Below are positions 6,914 to 14,359 of a stretch of DNA of 62,485 bases, in pieces (within the stretch, counting starts at the first letter, position 1; each line of letters begins with the position of its first letter). This DNA comes from a virus: positions 1 through 62,485 of the IMG/VR virus record IMGVR_UViG_3300042691_018704, one strand, 5' to 3'. The notes below the pieces were generated by a model. It was given only the letters and a program-made list of their open reading frames with translations. It made no database searches and had not been told where the DNA came from. Position numbers and translations under genes: made by a program.

Positions 6914-6922
6914 GTATTTATG
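6914..6922 (+). promoter_or_regulatory. Putative late promoter motif GTATTTATG before tail sheath
   Basis: 28 bases before the sheath ATG at 6951, giving an A-rich leader (ATTAAAAAAC) with no Shine-Dalgarno sequence. Confidence 0.6.
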
Positions 6923-6950
6923 GTAAATAAATTAAAAAACTTTTATTATA

Positions 6951-9900
6951 ATGGCTACAGCAAATAAGGTATTCGTTTCACCTGGGGTTTATACCTCAGA
7001 AAGGGATTTAAGTTTTGTTGCTCAAAGTGTTGGTGTTACAACATTGGGTTTGGTTGGTGAGGCACTAAAAGGTCCCGCTTTCGAACCAATTTTTATCACT
7101 AGTTTTGATGAGTATGAAACATATTTCGGTGGAACTTCAACAGAAAAATTTGTGAACACACAAATTCCTAAATATGAAATGGCATATATTGCAAAATCAT
7201 ATTTACAACAATCAAATCAGTTATTTGTATCAAGAATATTAGGTCTATCAGGATATGATGCAGGACCATCTTGGACTATCAAAACGATTGCAAATCCAAA
7301 TACATCAACAATTGGTATTACAGGTAATACACCTGTTGGATTCACAGTTACATTTAGTGCTAACTCAACGGGAACTGTAAATATTTTAACAAACGGATTG
7401 TCAGCATATACAGACGTAAATGCGTCATATACTAAAATAGATGGTAGTACTTCAACATTTACAACAGATTTACAAAATTTATTATTAACGGTTTTTGGTA
7501 ATGATACCGCTGCGGTTGTTCAAGTTAATTCAGGTGCAACATCATATATTTTTGGTAGTTTACCATCGGCAACTAACACAACATATACATCAGGTGCTTA
7601 CACGGCTTCAACAAACGTTTTAGGTGTTTATAACACAAACGCATCATCTCAGGATTACACATCTTATTTAAATGATCCTTGGTATTATTCATTGTTTAAT
7701 ATCAGTTCGGGCAATGCGTATGTTGGTCGTTCTTTTGTAACTTTCTTAAGTTCATTGTCGGGAGGTTTAAGTGCTGGATCTTACACATCATACACGGGAA
7801 CGATTTCGGGACAAACTTTTGGTTGGTCAGGTACTGCATATTCAGCATATAATAATATGGTGGTTGCAACATTGAGATCAAGAGGTGTTTCTAATTACGG
7901 TTCCGGAGTTGCGGGACCCGATTTTGTTGTAAGTGCTCAATCAAATGTTAATTTGGTAGATGTAAATAGCGGTGTAACTAAAAATCCATACACAGAATTC
8001 CAAATTTCAGGTTTAACAACTTCAAATTCCACACCATTCACACTAACTGCGTCAATGCAACAAACAGGAACTAACTATTTGAGTAAAGTATTGGGTAAAG
8101 ATAATTTTGGTAAAGACAGAACAGTAGTTCCTCTTTTCGTAGAAGAAATTTATCCTAACTTGTTGAATTTTGGTTATAATAAAGGTTACATTAGAGGACT
8201 AAGCACAAGTTTAATTCAGTTACCGGGGTTGAGAGCTGCTAACACAACAGGAACTATGGCTTATTTCTTAGATCCTTACCAAACACCAAGTTCTCCTTGG
8301 GTGGTTTCAGAACTTCGAGGTAATCAGGTGTATGAACTTTTCAAAGTAATTACAATTTCAGATGGTAATGCTGCTAATACACAAGTTAAAGTTTCAATAT
8401 TGAATATGTCGTTCAATAATTTAACTTTTGATATTGCTGTTAGGGATTTTTACGATACGGACACAAATCCTGTTATTTTGGAGAAATTCACAAACTGTAC
8501 AATGGATCCTAGTCAAAATAGTTACATTGGTGTTAAAGTTGGTACCTCTGATGGTGAATACCAATTAAACTCTAAGTTTATTATGTTGGAGCTTAATTAT
8601 GATGCACCTGTAGATGCCATTCCTTGTGGTTTTGAAGGTTTAATTGAAAGAACCTATTCTTCAACATCAAACACACCACCACAACCTGTATATAAAACTA
8701 AGTATGATTTCCCTGGTGAAGTTATTTACAACCCACCATTTGGAAATGCTACAGGTTCGGCAGATAATTCAACAACATCAAGTGGTGATAAAGTTAGAAC
8801 TACTTACTTAGGATTTTCATCACAATTGGGTATTGACTCCGATTTGTTCCAATATAAAGGAAAACAAAACCCAACAAGTATTTGTAATGAGGCATCAAGT
8901 TGGACTTATCAAACTAAAGGTTTCCACATGGATAGTGGTGCTACGGTAGTAACTATCGCAAATTCATACCTATCTTCAGGAACATCGGCATTTGAAGTTG
9001 GATCAACAAGTTTCACAACAGACCCAACAGATCCCGCTAATCCATATTATAAAATACAATCACGTAAATTCACATTCTTAGTTCAAGGTGGTTTTGATGG
9101 TTGGGACATTTATAGAGAAAGAAGATCTAATGGTGATGAATTTATTTTAGGTGGTACAGGATATCAGAAAGGTGTTTCATCTACTTGTGATACAAGATAT
9201 CCATCGGCAACTGGTTGGGGTGCGTTTAGACCATATACATATGGTAATAACACTACCGATTATGCAACAACTGACTATTATGCTTACTTAATTGGTATTC
9301 AAACATTCGCAAATCCTGAAGCAACTAATATTAACGTATTCGCAACTCCGGGTATTGATTATGTAAATAACAGTAACTTAGTTGAAAACGCAATTGAGAT
9401 GGTTGAGCAAGATAGAGCGGATTCGATCTATATCACAACAACTCCCGATATTGACCTATTGGTTTCAACGGTGGATTCACAAGATTTCATTGATCCGACT
9501 GAAGCTGTTAATACTTTGGATGATACTGGTATTGATTCTAACTATACATCAACTTATTATCCTTGGATTTTAGTTAGAGATACTGTTAATAACACACAAA
9601 TTTATCTTCCACCAACAGGTGAGGTTTGTAGAAACTTAGCACTTACCGATAATATAGCTTTCCCTTGGTTCGCATCGGCGGGTTATACTAGAGGTTTGGT
9701 TAATTCGGTAAAAGCAAGAAGAAAACTAACTCAAACAGATAGAGATACATTGTATCAAGGAAGAATTAATCCTATCGCAACTTTCTCAGATGTTGGAACT
9801 GTAATTTGGGGTAATAAAACACTACAAGTTGCACAATCAGCACTTGACAGATTAAATGTTAGAAGATTGTTGTTACAAGCTCGTAAATTAATTTCAGCGG

Positions 9901-10157
9901 TTGCGGTTAGATTGTTGTTTGAACAAAACGATGAGAAAGTTAGACAAGATTTCTTAGATGCGGTTAATCCTATTTTGGATTCAATTAGAAGAGATAGAGG
10001 TCTATATGATTTCAGAGTTACGGTAAGTTCTTCACCCGAAGATTTGGATAGAAACCAATTGGTGGGTAAAGTTTATATTAAACCAACTAAATCTTTGGAA
10101 TTCATTGATATCGAGTTCTTAATTACACCAACAGGTGCGTCTTTTGAAAATATCTAA
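6951..10157 (+). CDS. gp18: Contractile tail sheath protein, gp18-like, 1068 aa
   Basis: Main component of the contractile sheath around the tail tube. The N-terminus (VFVSPGVYTSERDLS, then TTLGLVGEALKGPAFEP and a YFGG turn) is the standard sheath opening that joins neighbouring subunits. The last ~220 residues hold the conserved sheath core: YPWILVRDT, LPPTGEVCRNLALTD, AFPWFASAGYTRG, TLYQGRINPIATF, RRLLLQARKLISA and RGLYDFRVTVSSSPEDLDRN. At 1068 residues it is about 400 longer than T4 gp18 (659); the extra is in the middle (~residues 100-800), rich in Ser/Thr/Gly and beta strand, probably surface domains on the sheath. Highly expressed late gene. Confidence 0.95.
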   Translation: MATANKVFVSPGVYTSERDLSFVAQSVGVTTLGLVGEALKGPAFEPIFITSFDEYETYFGGTSTEKFVNTQIPKYEMAYIAKSYLQQSNQLFVSRILGLSGYDAGPSWTIKTIANPNTSTIGITGNTPVGFTVTFSANSTGTVNILTNGLSAYTDVNASYTKIDGSTSTFTTDLQNLLLTVFGNDTAAVVQVNSGATSYIFGSLPSATNTTYTSGAYTASTNVLGVYNTNASSQDYTSYLNDPWYYSLFNISSGNAYVGRSFVTFLSSLSGGLSAGSYTSYTGTISGQTFGWSGTAYSAYNNMVVATLRSRGVSNYGSGVAGPDFVVSAQSNVNLVDVNSGVTKNPYTEFQISGLTTSNSTPFTLTASMQQTGTNYLSKVLGKDNFGKDRTVVPLFVEEIYPNLLNFGYNKGYIRGLSTSLIQLPGLRAANTTGTMAYFLDPYQTPSSPWVVSELRGNQVYELFKVITISDGNAANTQVKVSILNMSFNNLTFDIAVRDFYDTDTNPVILEKFTNCTMDPSQNSYIGVKVGTSDGEYQLNSKFIMLELNYDAPVDAIPCGFEGLIERTYSSTSNTPPQPVYKTKYDFPGEVIYNPPFGNATGSADNSTTSSGDKVRTTYLGFSSQLGIDSDLFQYKGKQNPTSICNEASSWTYQTKGFHMDSGATVVTIANSYLSSGTSAFEVGSTSFTTDPTDPANPYYKIQSRKFTFLVQGGFDGWDIYRERRSNGDEFILGGTGYQKGVSSTCDTRYPSATGWGAFRPYTYGNNTTDYATTDYYAYLIGIQTFANPEATNINVFATPGIDYVNNSNLVENAIEMVEQDRADSIYITTTPDIDLLVSTVDSQDFIDPTEAVNTLDDTGIDSNYTSTYYPWILVRDTVNNTQIYLPPTGEVCRNLALTDNIAFPWFASAGYTRGLVNSVKARRKLTQTDRDTLYQGRINPIATFSDVGTVIWGNKTLQVAQSALDRLNVRRLLLQARKLISAVAVRLLFEQNDEKVRQDFLDAVNPILDSIRRDRGLYDFRVTVSSSPEDLDRNQLVGKVYIKPTKSLEFIDIEFLITPTGASFENI

Positions 10158-10160
10158 TAA

Positions 10161-11021
10161 ATGAAAGATCTATTAAAAAATAGAATCCTAAAATCACTAA
10201 TTCCCTCATACATTAACGAGGGGATTGGTGACAAAGGAACTCCTGACATGAAGTATTATGCTTTTGATTGGGATGATAATTTACTTTATATGCCGACCAA
10301 AATCATGTTAGAAGATGAGGATGGGGATGAAGTACCTATGGGAACGGAGGATTTTGCTGAGTACCGAACAGAGATTGGTAAAGAACCCTTTAAATATAAA
10401 GGTAGAACTATTGTAGGATTTGCAGATGACCCATTTAGAAACTTTAGAACTGAAGGTGATAAGGATTTTTTGATTGATTCAATGGTTGCCGATACTGGTC
10501 CGGCTTGGGATGATTTTATTGAAGCGATTAATGGTGGTTCGGTGTTTGCTATTATAACGGCTAGAGGTCACAAACCCGATACTCTGAAAGAATCGGTATA
10601 TAATATGATAGTATCAAATCACAATGGTATTAATAAAAAACTTTTGATTAAAAATCTAAGAAATTACAGATCTATTGATGATATGGAAGATATGTCGGAT
10701 GATGAAATTATTCGTGAATATTTAGATATGTGTCAATTTTCACCAGTTAGTTATGGTTCGGGAAGTGCTTCAAACCCCGAAGAGGGTAAAATTGATGCTA
10801 TGAATGATTTTATTGATCACGTTAAAAAAATTGCTAAGAAAATTCATAAAAGAGCTTTCATGAAAGAAAAGATTGCTAATAAGTTCATACCTATGATTGG
10901 ATTTTCAGATGATGATATTAGAAACGTTGAAAAAATGAAAACTCATTTTGAAAAAAATAAACCCGAAGGAGTTGATTTAACAACTTATTCAACGACCGGA
11001 GGTATAAAAAAGAAATATTAA
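10161..11021 (+). CDS. HAD-superfamily hydrolase / phosphatase, 286 aa
   Basis: Carries the HAD catalytic set: nucleophile Asp36 and Asp38 in FDWDDNLLYMPT, Thr133 in FAIITARGH, Lys210 in EEGKIDAM and the acidic motif GFSDDD at 247-252. Predicted Mg-dependent phosphatase. The ITAR motif and the absence of a kinase P-loop recall phosphatase domains of T4 Pnkp type, but the substrate cannot be read. It lies between tail sheath and tail tube genes, only 3 bases after the sheath stop, so it is made with virion proteins. The N-terminal MKDLLKNRILKSLIPSYINE is basic and possibly a separate targeting helix. No terminator separates it from the tube gene. Confidence 0.85.
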   Translation: MKDLLKNRILKSLIPSYINEGIGDKGTPDMKYYAFDWDDNLLYMPTKIMLEDEDGDEVPMGTEDFAEYRTEIGKEPFKYKGRTIVGFADDPFRNFRTEGDKDFLIDSMVADTGPAWDDFIEAINGGSVFAIITARGHKPDTLKESVYNMIVSNHNGINKKLLIKNLRNYRSIDDMEDMSDDEIIREYLDMCQFSPVSYGSGSASNPEEGKIDAMNDFIDHVKKIAKKIHKRAFMKEKIANKFIPMIGFSDDDIRNVEKMKTHFEKNKPEGVDLTTYSTTGGIKKKY

Positions 11022-11072
11022 TATGAGAATAGTTTGTCAAAAAAAAAAGTAAATAGAAAAACTTTTTGACGA

Positions 11073-11081
11073 GTATTTATA
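11073..11081 (+). promoter_or_regulatory. Putative late promoter motif GTATTTATA before tail tube
   Basis: 32 bases before the ATG at 11114, with an A-rich leader. An AT hairpin (GTCAAAAA at 11036-11043 with TTTTTGAC at 11063-11070) lies just upstream and may end transcripts from the sheath/HAD unit. Confidence 0.55.
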
Positions 11082-11113
11082 TATAAAACTAAAAAAGATT
11101 AAAATTTAAAGAT

Positions 11114-11602
11114 ATGGCTGATTTGTTAATGAAAATGCCTATTCCTTATGAACCCAAAAGGAATAACCGATTTATATTAAGATTCCCTTCTTCATTGGGT
11201 ATTAACGAATGGTATGTTCAGAGTTCGGGAAGACCGGCAATAAAAATAGGTAGTACAGAAATACCGTTCTTAAATACAAGTACATTCGTTGCGGGTAGAT
11301 TCAATTGGGACCCGATTAAAGTTGATTTTGTGGATCCTATTGGGCCATCGGCAACACAGGCATTAATGGAGTGGGTTCGTTTGCACGCTGAATCTGTAAC
11401 AGGTCGTATGGGTTATGCTGCGGGTTATAAGAAAAACATTGACTTAGAGATGTTAGATCCAACGGGTGTTGTTGTTGAAAAGTGGATACTTGAAAATACT
11501 TTCTTGACTGATGTATCTTGGTCACAAGCATCATATAGTGATGATAAGTTAGCGACTCTATCTTGTTCATTACGTATGGATCGTTGTATCTTGGTATATT
11601 AA
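11114..11602 (+). CDS. gp19: Tail tube protein, gp19-like, 162 aa
   Basis: Forms the inner tube of the contractile tail. Length is almost that of T4 gp19 (163). Typical features are the N-terminal NRFILRFPSSLGINEWYVQSS strand pair, RPAIKIGSTEIPFLN, the FNWDPIKVDFVDPIGPS segment, and the C-terminal SWSQASYSDDKLATLSCSLRMD strand. It has its own late-type promoter upstream and a strong terminator immediately downstream, consistent with high, separately controlled expression of a major virion protein. Confidence 0.93.
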   Translation: MADLLMKMPIPYEPKRNNRFILRFPSSLGINEWYVQSSGRPAIKIGSTEIPFLNTSTFVAGRFNWDPIKVDFVDPIGPSATQALMEWVRLHAESVTGRMGYAAGYKKNIDLEMLDPTGVVVEKWILENTFLTDVSWSQASYSDDKLATLSCSLRMDRCILVY

Positions 11603-11634
11603 TTATTTACTAAAAATATTACTACACTATATTT

Positions 11635-11664
11635 AACCGTAGAGCCAAACTCTACGGTTTTTTT
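11635..11664 (+). terminator. Rho-independent terminator after tail tube, abutting the next ATG
   Basis: Perfect 10-bp stem (AACCGTAGAG / CTCTACGGTT) with a 5-base loop and a T-run that ends one base before the ATG at 11665. ATATTTAAC just upstream (11629-11637) is a near match to the late motif. Confidence 0.88.
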
Positions 11665-12408
11665 ATGCAAGACGCAACACAATACGGACAAATTGATTTT
11701 AATTTACCACATGATGTGGTGCCTTTACCATCAAGAGGAATTTTTTATAAAAATAAAAAGGAATCTGTGAAAGTGGGATATTTGACCGCTTCGGATGAAA
11801 ACACAATTATGTCGGCACCTTCCGATTCCATAGTAACAACACTAATTAGATCAAAATTATATGAACCGGGAATTAGACCCGAAGATTTGTTAAATGGTGA
11901 TATTGAAGCTATTCTTATCTTTTTAAGGAACACATCGTTTGGTCCCGAATACACATTCAAATTAATTGACCCCGAGACTGGTAATGAGTTTAAGGGTAAT
12001 GTGATGTTAGATGAGTTAAATATTAAACGAACAAATCAATTACCTAATGAGGATGGGACATGGACCACAACTTTACCAAGAAGTGAAGTGAAGGTAAAAT
12101 TAAAACCATTGACATTGGGTGATATGACAGAGTTGGATAGAATGAATGCGATGTATCCTGTGGGTAAAGCACCTACGGTGACTACAAGATTGGCTAAGTC
12201 AATTATTAGTATTAATGATGATACTAGCCCTGAAAATATTATTAAGTTTATTGAATCTATGCCTATTATGGATTCTAAATACATTAAAAAATTCATTAAT
12301 GAAAATGAACCAAGATTGGATCTTGTGAAAACAGTTATCGCCCCATCCGGAAAAAAGGTAGATTTGAATATCGCCTTTGGGGCAGAGTTTTTTCGCCCTT
12401 TCTTCTGA
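11665..12408 (+). CDS. gp26-like baseplate / tail assembly chaperone, 247 aa (zero-frame product)
   Basis: Resembles the T4 baseplate protein family that includes gp26: VVPLPSRGIFYKNKKE near residue 20, then the strand GYLTASDENTI, the helix EDLLNGDIEAILIFLRNTSFG (residues ~75-95) and the LKPLTLGDMTELDRM segment. It ends EFFRPFF-stop. It sits between tail tube and tape measure, where tailed phages encode their tail assembly chaperones, usually as a pair made by frameshifting. An open second frame continues past the stop (12368-12553). The ATG directly follows the terminator T-run, so expression probably depends on readthrough or on a promoter inside the hairpin region. Confidence 0.8.
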   Translation: MQDATQYGQIDFNLPHDVVPLPSRGIFYKNKKESVKVGYLTASDENTIMSAPSDSIVTTLIRSKLYEPGIRPEDLLNGDIEAILIFLRNTSFGPEYTFKLIDPETGNEFKGNVMLDELNIKRTNQLPNEDGTWTTTLPRSEVKVKLKPLTLGDMTELDRMNAMYPVGKAPTVTTRLAKSIISINDDTSPENIIKFIESMPIMDSKYIKKFINENEPRLDLVKTVIAPSGKKVDLNIAFGAEFFRPFF

Positions 12409-12553
12409 TTATAACAGAGTATTATCTGACGAATTTTATTATTTGGCGAAGCATCTACATGTTTCTTATGGAGATTTTTATCGTATGCCCACTTATTTTA
12501 GGAAATATTTGATGAACAAGTTGGTCACGGATTTAACACCCAAAACTAACTAA
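12368..12553 (+). CDS. Frameshifted extension of the tail assembly chaperone (+1 or -2 frame)
   Basis: Open frame without its own early start codon, overlapping the end of the gp26-like gene and continuing 48 codons past its stop. After the overlap it reads DYNRVLSDEFYYLAKHLHVS and then YGDFYRMPTYFRKYLMNKL, ending TPKTN. The aromatic-rich helix pattern is like the T domain of lambda-type G/GT chaperones. Shifting at the end of the zero frame (codons TTT-TTT-CGC-CCT-TTC-TTC-TGA) gives a fusion of about 295 residues. The shift needed is +1 (or -2), as in Mu-like phages, not the commoner -1. It ends 25 bases before the tape measure ATG. Confidence 0.68.
   Translation: MSPLGQSFFALSSDYNRVLSDEFYYLAKHLHVSYGDFYRMPTYFRKYLMNKLVTDLTPKTN
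12388..12408 (+). other. Candidate programmed frameshift site
   Basis: A T-rich stretch (six T bases at 12388-12393) followed by TTC-TTC-TGA at the zero-frame stop. TTC before TGA can re-pair one base forward on TCT, as CTT-TGA does in prfB. Exact slip position cannot be set from sequence alone. Confidence 0.5.
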
Positions 12554-12556
12554 TCA

Positions 12557-12565
12557 ATATTTATT
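12557..12565 (+). promoter_or_regulatory. Putative late promoter motif ATATTTATT before tape measure
   Basis: 13 bases before the ATG at 12579, immediately after the frameshift extension's stop. Confidence 0.55.
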
Positions 12566-12578
12566 GTAAATAAAGTTT

Positions 12579-14318
12579 ATGGCACAAAATATTTTTGACG
12601 ATTTAAATAAATATGGACAAGGATTGGCCGACATTCTTACCAAACAATTTTTTGCAAATCTGCAGGAATTTCGTGAAAATCTTGATGAGCAATCTCTGTC
12701 CGTTCAAAAGAACATGACTGCCAATAGGGAAACTTATAGAGAGGTTTCCAAAACTATTGCCGACGCATCTAAAGATTTGGCTTTGGTTATTGACCAAGGT
12801 ACCGATGTTGCTAATTTAACACAAAAAGCGGCTGACATAATTTCTAATATCGCCTCTGAACTTGAATATAGTTTTGTTGTTGGTGCTAAAAATATGGTTG
12901 AGATCCAAGCGGCAGCGACAGCAACCGGTTTAGGTATTCAATCCATTACACAAAGTTTTGTAAAATTTGCTGACTTTGGTGAATCCATGAATAATTTTGG
13001 TGAAAACACATTAACCATATTATCTGAAGCTAGAAAATTCGGAGCAAATACAAATCAAGTATTTCAACAAGTTAGTGATAATTTATCAAATGCTAATAAA
13101 TTTGGATTTCAAACGGGTGTTGATGGTTTGGCAAGGATGGCGGCAAAAGCGGCTTTACTAAAGATTGATATGTCCGACGTATTTAATTTTGCGTCAAAAG
13201 TATTTGACCCTGAAGGTGCTATTAGTGCGGTAAATACATTTCAACGATTAGGGGTTGCTGTTGGTGATTTAGCAGATCCGTTTAGGTTGATGTATTTGGC
13301 ACAAGAAGACACTGAAGGACTACAAGAAGCTATTGGTGGTGTGGTTGAAAGAATGGGTTTTTTGAATAAAGAAACCGGTAAATTTGAGATACCTCCAGCT
13401 GCTAGACGAGATTTAATGAAAATTTCCGAAGAAACGGGACTTAGTTATGATAACATGGTTAAAATGGCTAAGGCAAGGGCTCAACTTAATGAAGTATCAA
13501 AAGAATTAAAAGTTGCCGGAATTGACGAAGAAACAAAAATGTTTTTGTCGGGTGTTGCTAATTTTGATAAGATTAAAGGAGGTTTTACGGTTAAAGTTGA
13601 TGGTCAAGATAGATTGGTTTCACAACTACAACAAGGTGATTTAGAAAAGATAAAAGCACAAACAACAAGTGCCAAAACCTTAGAGGATTTTGCTGCGGAA
13701 CAATTATCAACACAACAAATGATGAACAATAATTTGACAGCGATTAAAGTTGGTTTCGGAGTGTCGGGGATTGCTAGTAGTAAAGTGTTCCAAGATCTTA
13801 TTGAAATACAAAGAGGAGGTCAAAGAATTGTTACTGAAGGTGTTAGACAGGCATTTCGTCCCGGAGATCAACGACAATTAGTAGATAGATTTGAAACCGG
13901 TGGTGTTGATGCAATAAAGGATTTAGTTAAGGGTGACCTTGAAGGGTTTAACGATAAGTTTGGAACAACTCTTAACGACTTTATTGTTGATTTTTCTGAA
14001 AACTTTAGTAAAAGTATTGACAGAATATCCTCAATTGATTTTGCATCCACATTTCAAACACAAATTTCTAAAGAAAATATTGTTGTTCCTGCGGTTGGAA
14101 GTATTGTTAGTGATCTTATAGAACAATTAGGTATTAAAGAAACTAAGAAACCGGAAACTGTTAGAGTTGATCCCGTTACTGTCCAATTAACGGGTAGGGT
14201 GGATATTATGCAAGATAATAGAGTTGTTGGTCAAATAGATGCTAAAAATTTACAATTTTCAAACGCAGTTAAAGCAGTATTAAAAGAACCTGATGTTTAT
14301 AACGCGCCGGGTCAATAA
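12579..14318 (+). CDS. Tail tape measure protein, gp29-like, 579 aa
   Basis: Sets tail length and lies inside the tube. It follows the chaperone locus as expected, is close to T4 gp29 in length (590), and is mostly alpha helical with long heptad-like stretches (residues ~10-130) and an Ala/Gly-rich hydrophobic middle (IQAAATATGLGIQSI and DGLARMAAKAALLKI), typical for tape measures. The C-terminus turns to beta (RVDPVTVQLTGRVDIMQDN), a feature shared with hub-contacting ends of tape measure proteins. No lytic domain is visible. A shorter tail than in phages with very large tape measures is implied. Confidence 0.78.
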   Translation: MAQNIFDDLNKYGQGLADILTKQFFANLQEFRENLDEQSLSVQKNMTANRETYREVSKTIADASKDLALVIDQGTDVANLTQKAADIISNIASELEYSFVVGAKNMVEIQAAATATGLGIQSITQSFVKFADFGESMNNFGENTLTILSEARKFGANTNQVFQQVSDNLSNANKFGFQTGVDGLARMAAKAALLKIDMSDVFNFASKVFDPEGAISAVNTFQRLGVAVGDLADPFRLMYLAQEDTEGLQEAIGGVVERMGFLNKETGKFEIPPAARRDLMKISEETGLSYDNMVKMAKARAQLNEVSKELKVAGIDEETKMFLSGVANFDKIKGGFTVKVDGQDRLVSQLQQGDLEKIKAQTTSAKTLEDFAAEQLSTQQMMNNNLTAIKVGFGVSGIASSKVFQDLIEIQRGGQRIVTEGVRQAFRPGDQRQLVDRFETGGVDAIKDLVKGDLEGFNDKFGTTLNDFIVDFSENFSKSIDRISSIDFASTFQTQISKENIVVPAVGSIVSDLIEQLGIKETKKPETVRVDPVTVQLTGRVDIMQDNRVVGQIDAKNLQFSNAVKAVLKEPDVYNAPGQ

Positions 14319-14334
14319 AAAAATAGCTACTAAT

Positions 14335-14343
14335 CTATTTATA
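14335..14343 (+). promoter_or_regulatory. Putative late promoter motif CTATTTATA before the 14360 gene
   Basis: 16 bases before the ATG at 14360. An ATG at 14349 is followed by a stop after two codons and is not used; a TTG at 14357 is directly upstream in frame. Confidence 0.5.
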
Positions 14344-14359
14344 TTAAAATGAATTATTG

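Noticed and set aside
11337-11570. Minus-strand frame inside the tail tube gene
   Set aside because: Fully antisense to the tail tube coding region, with no start motif or homology.
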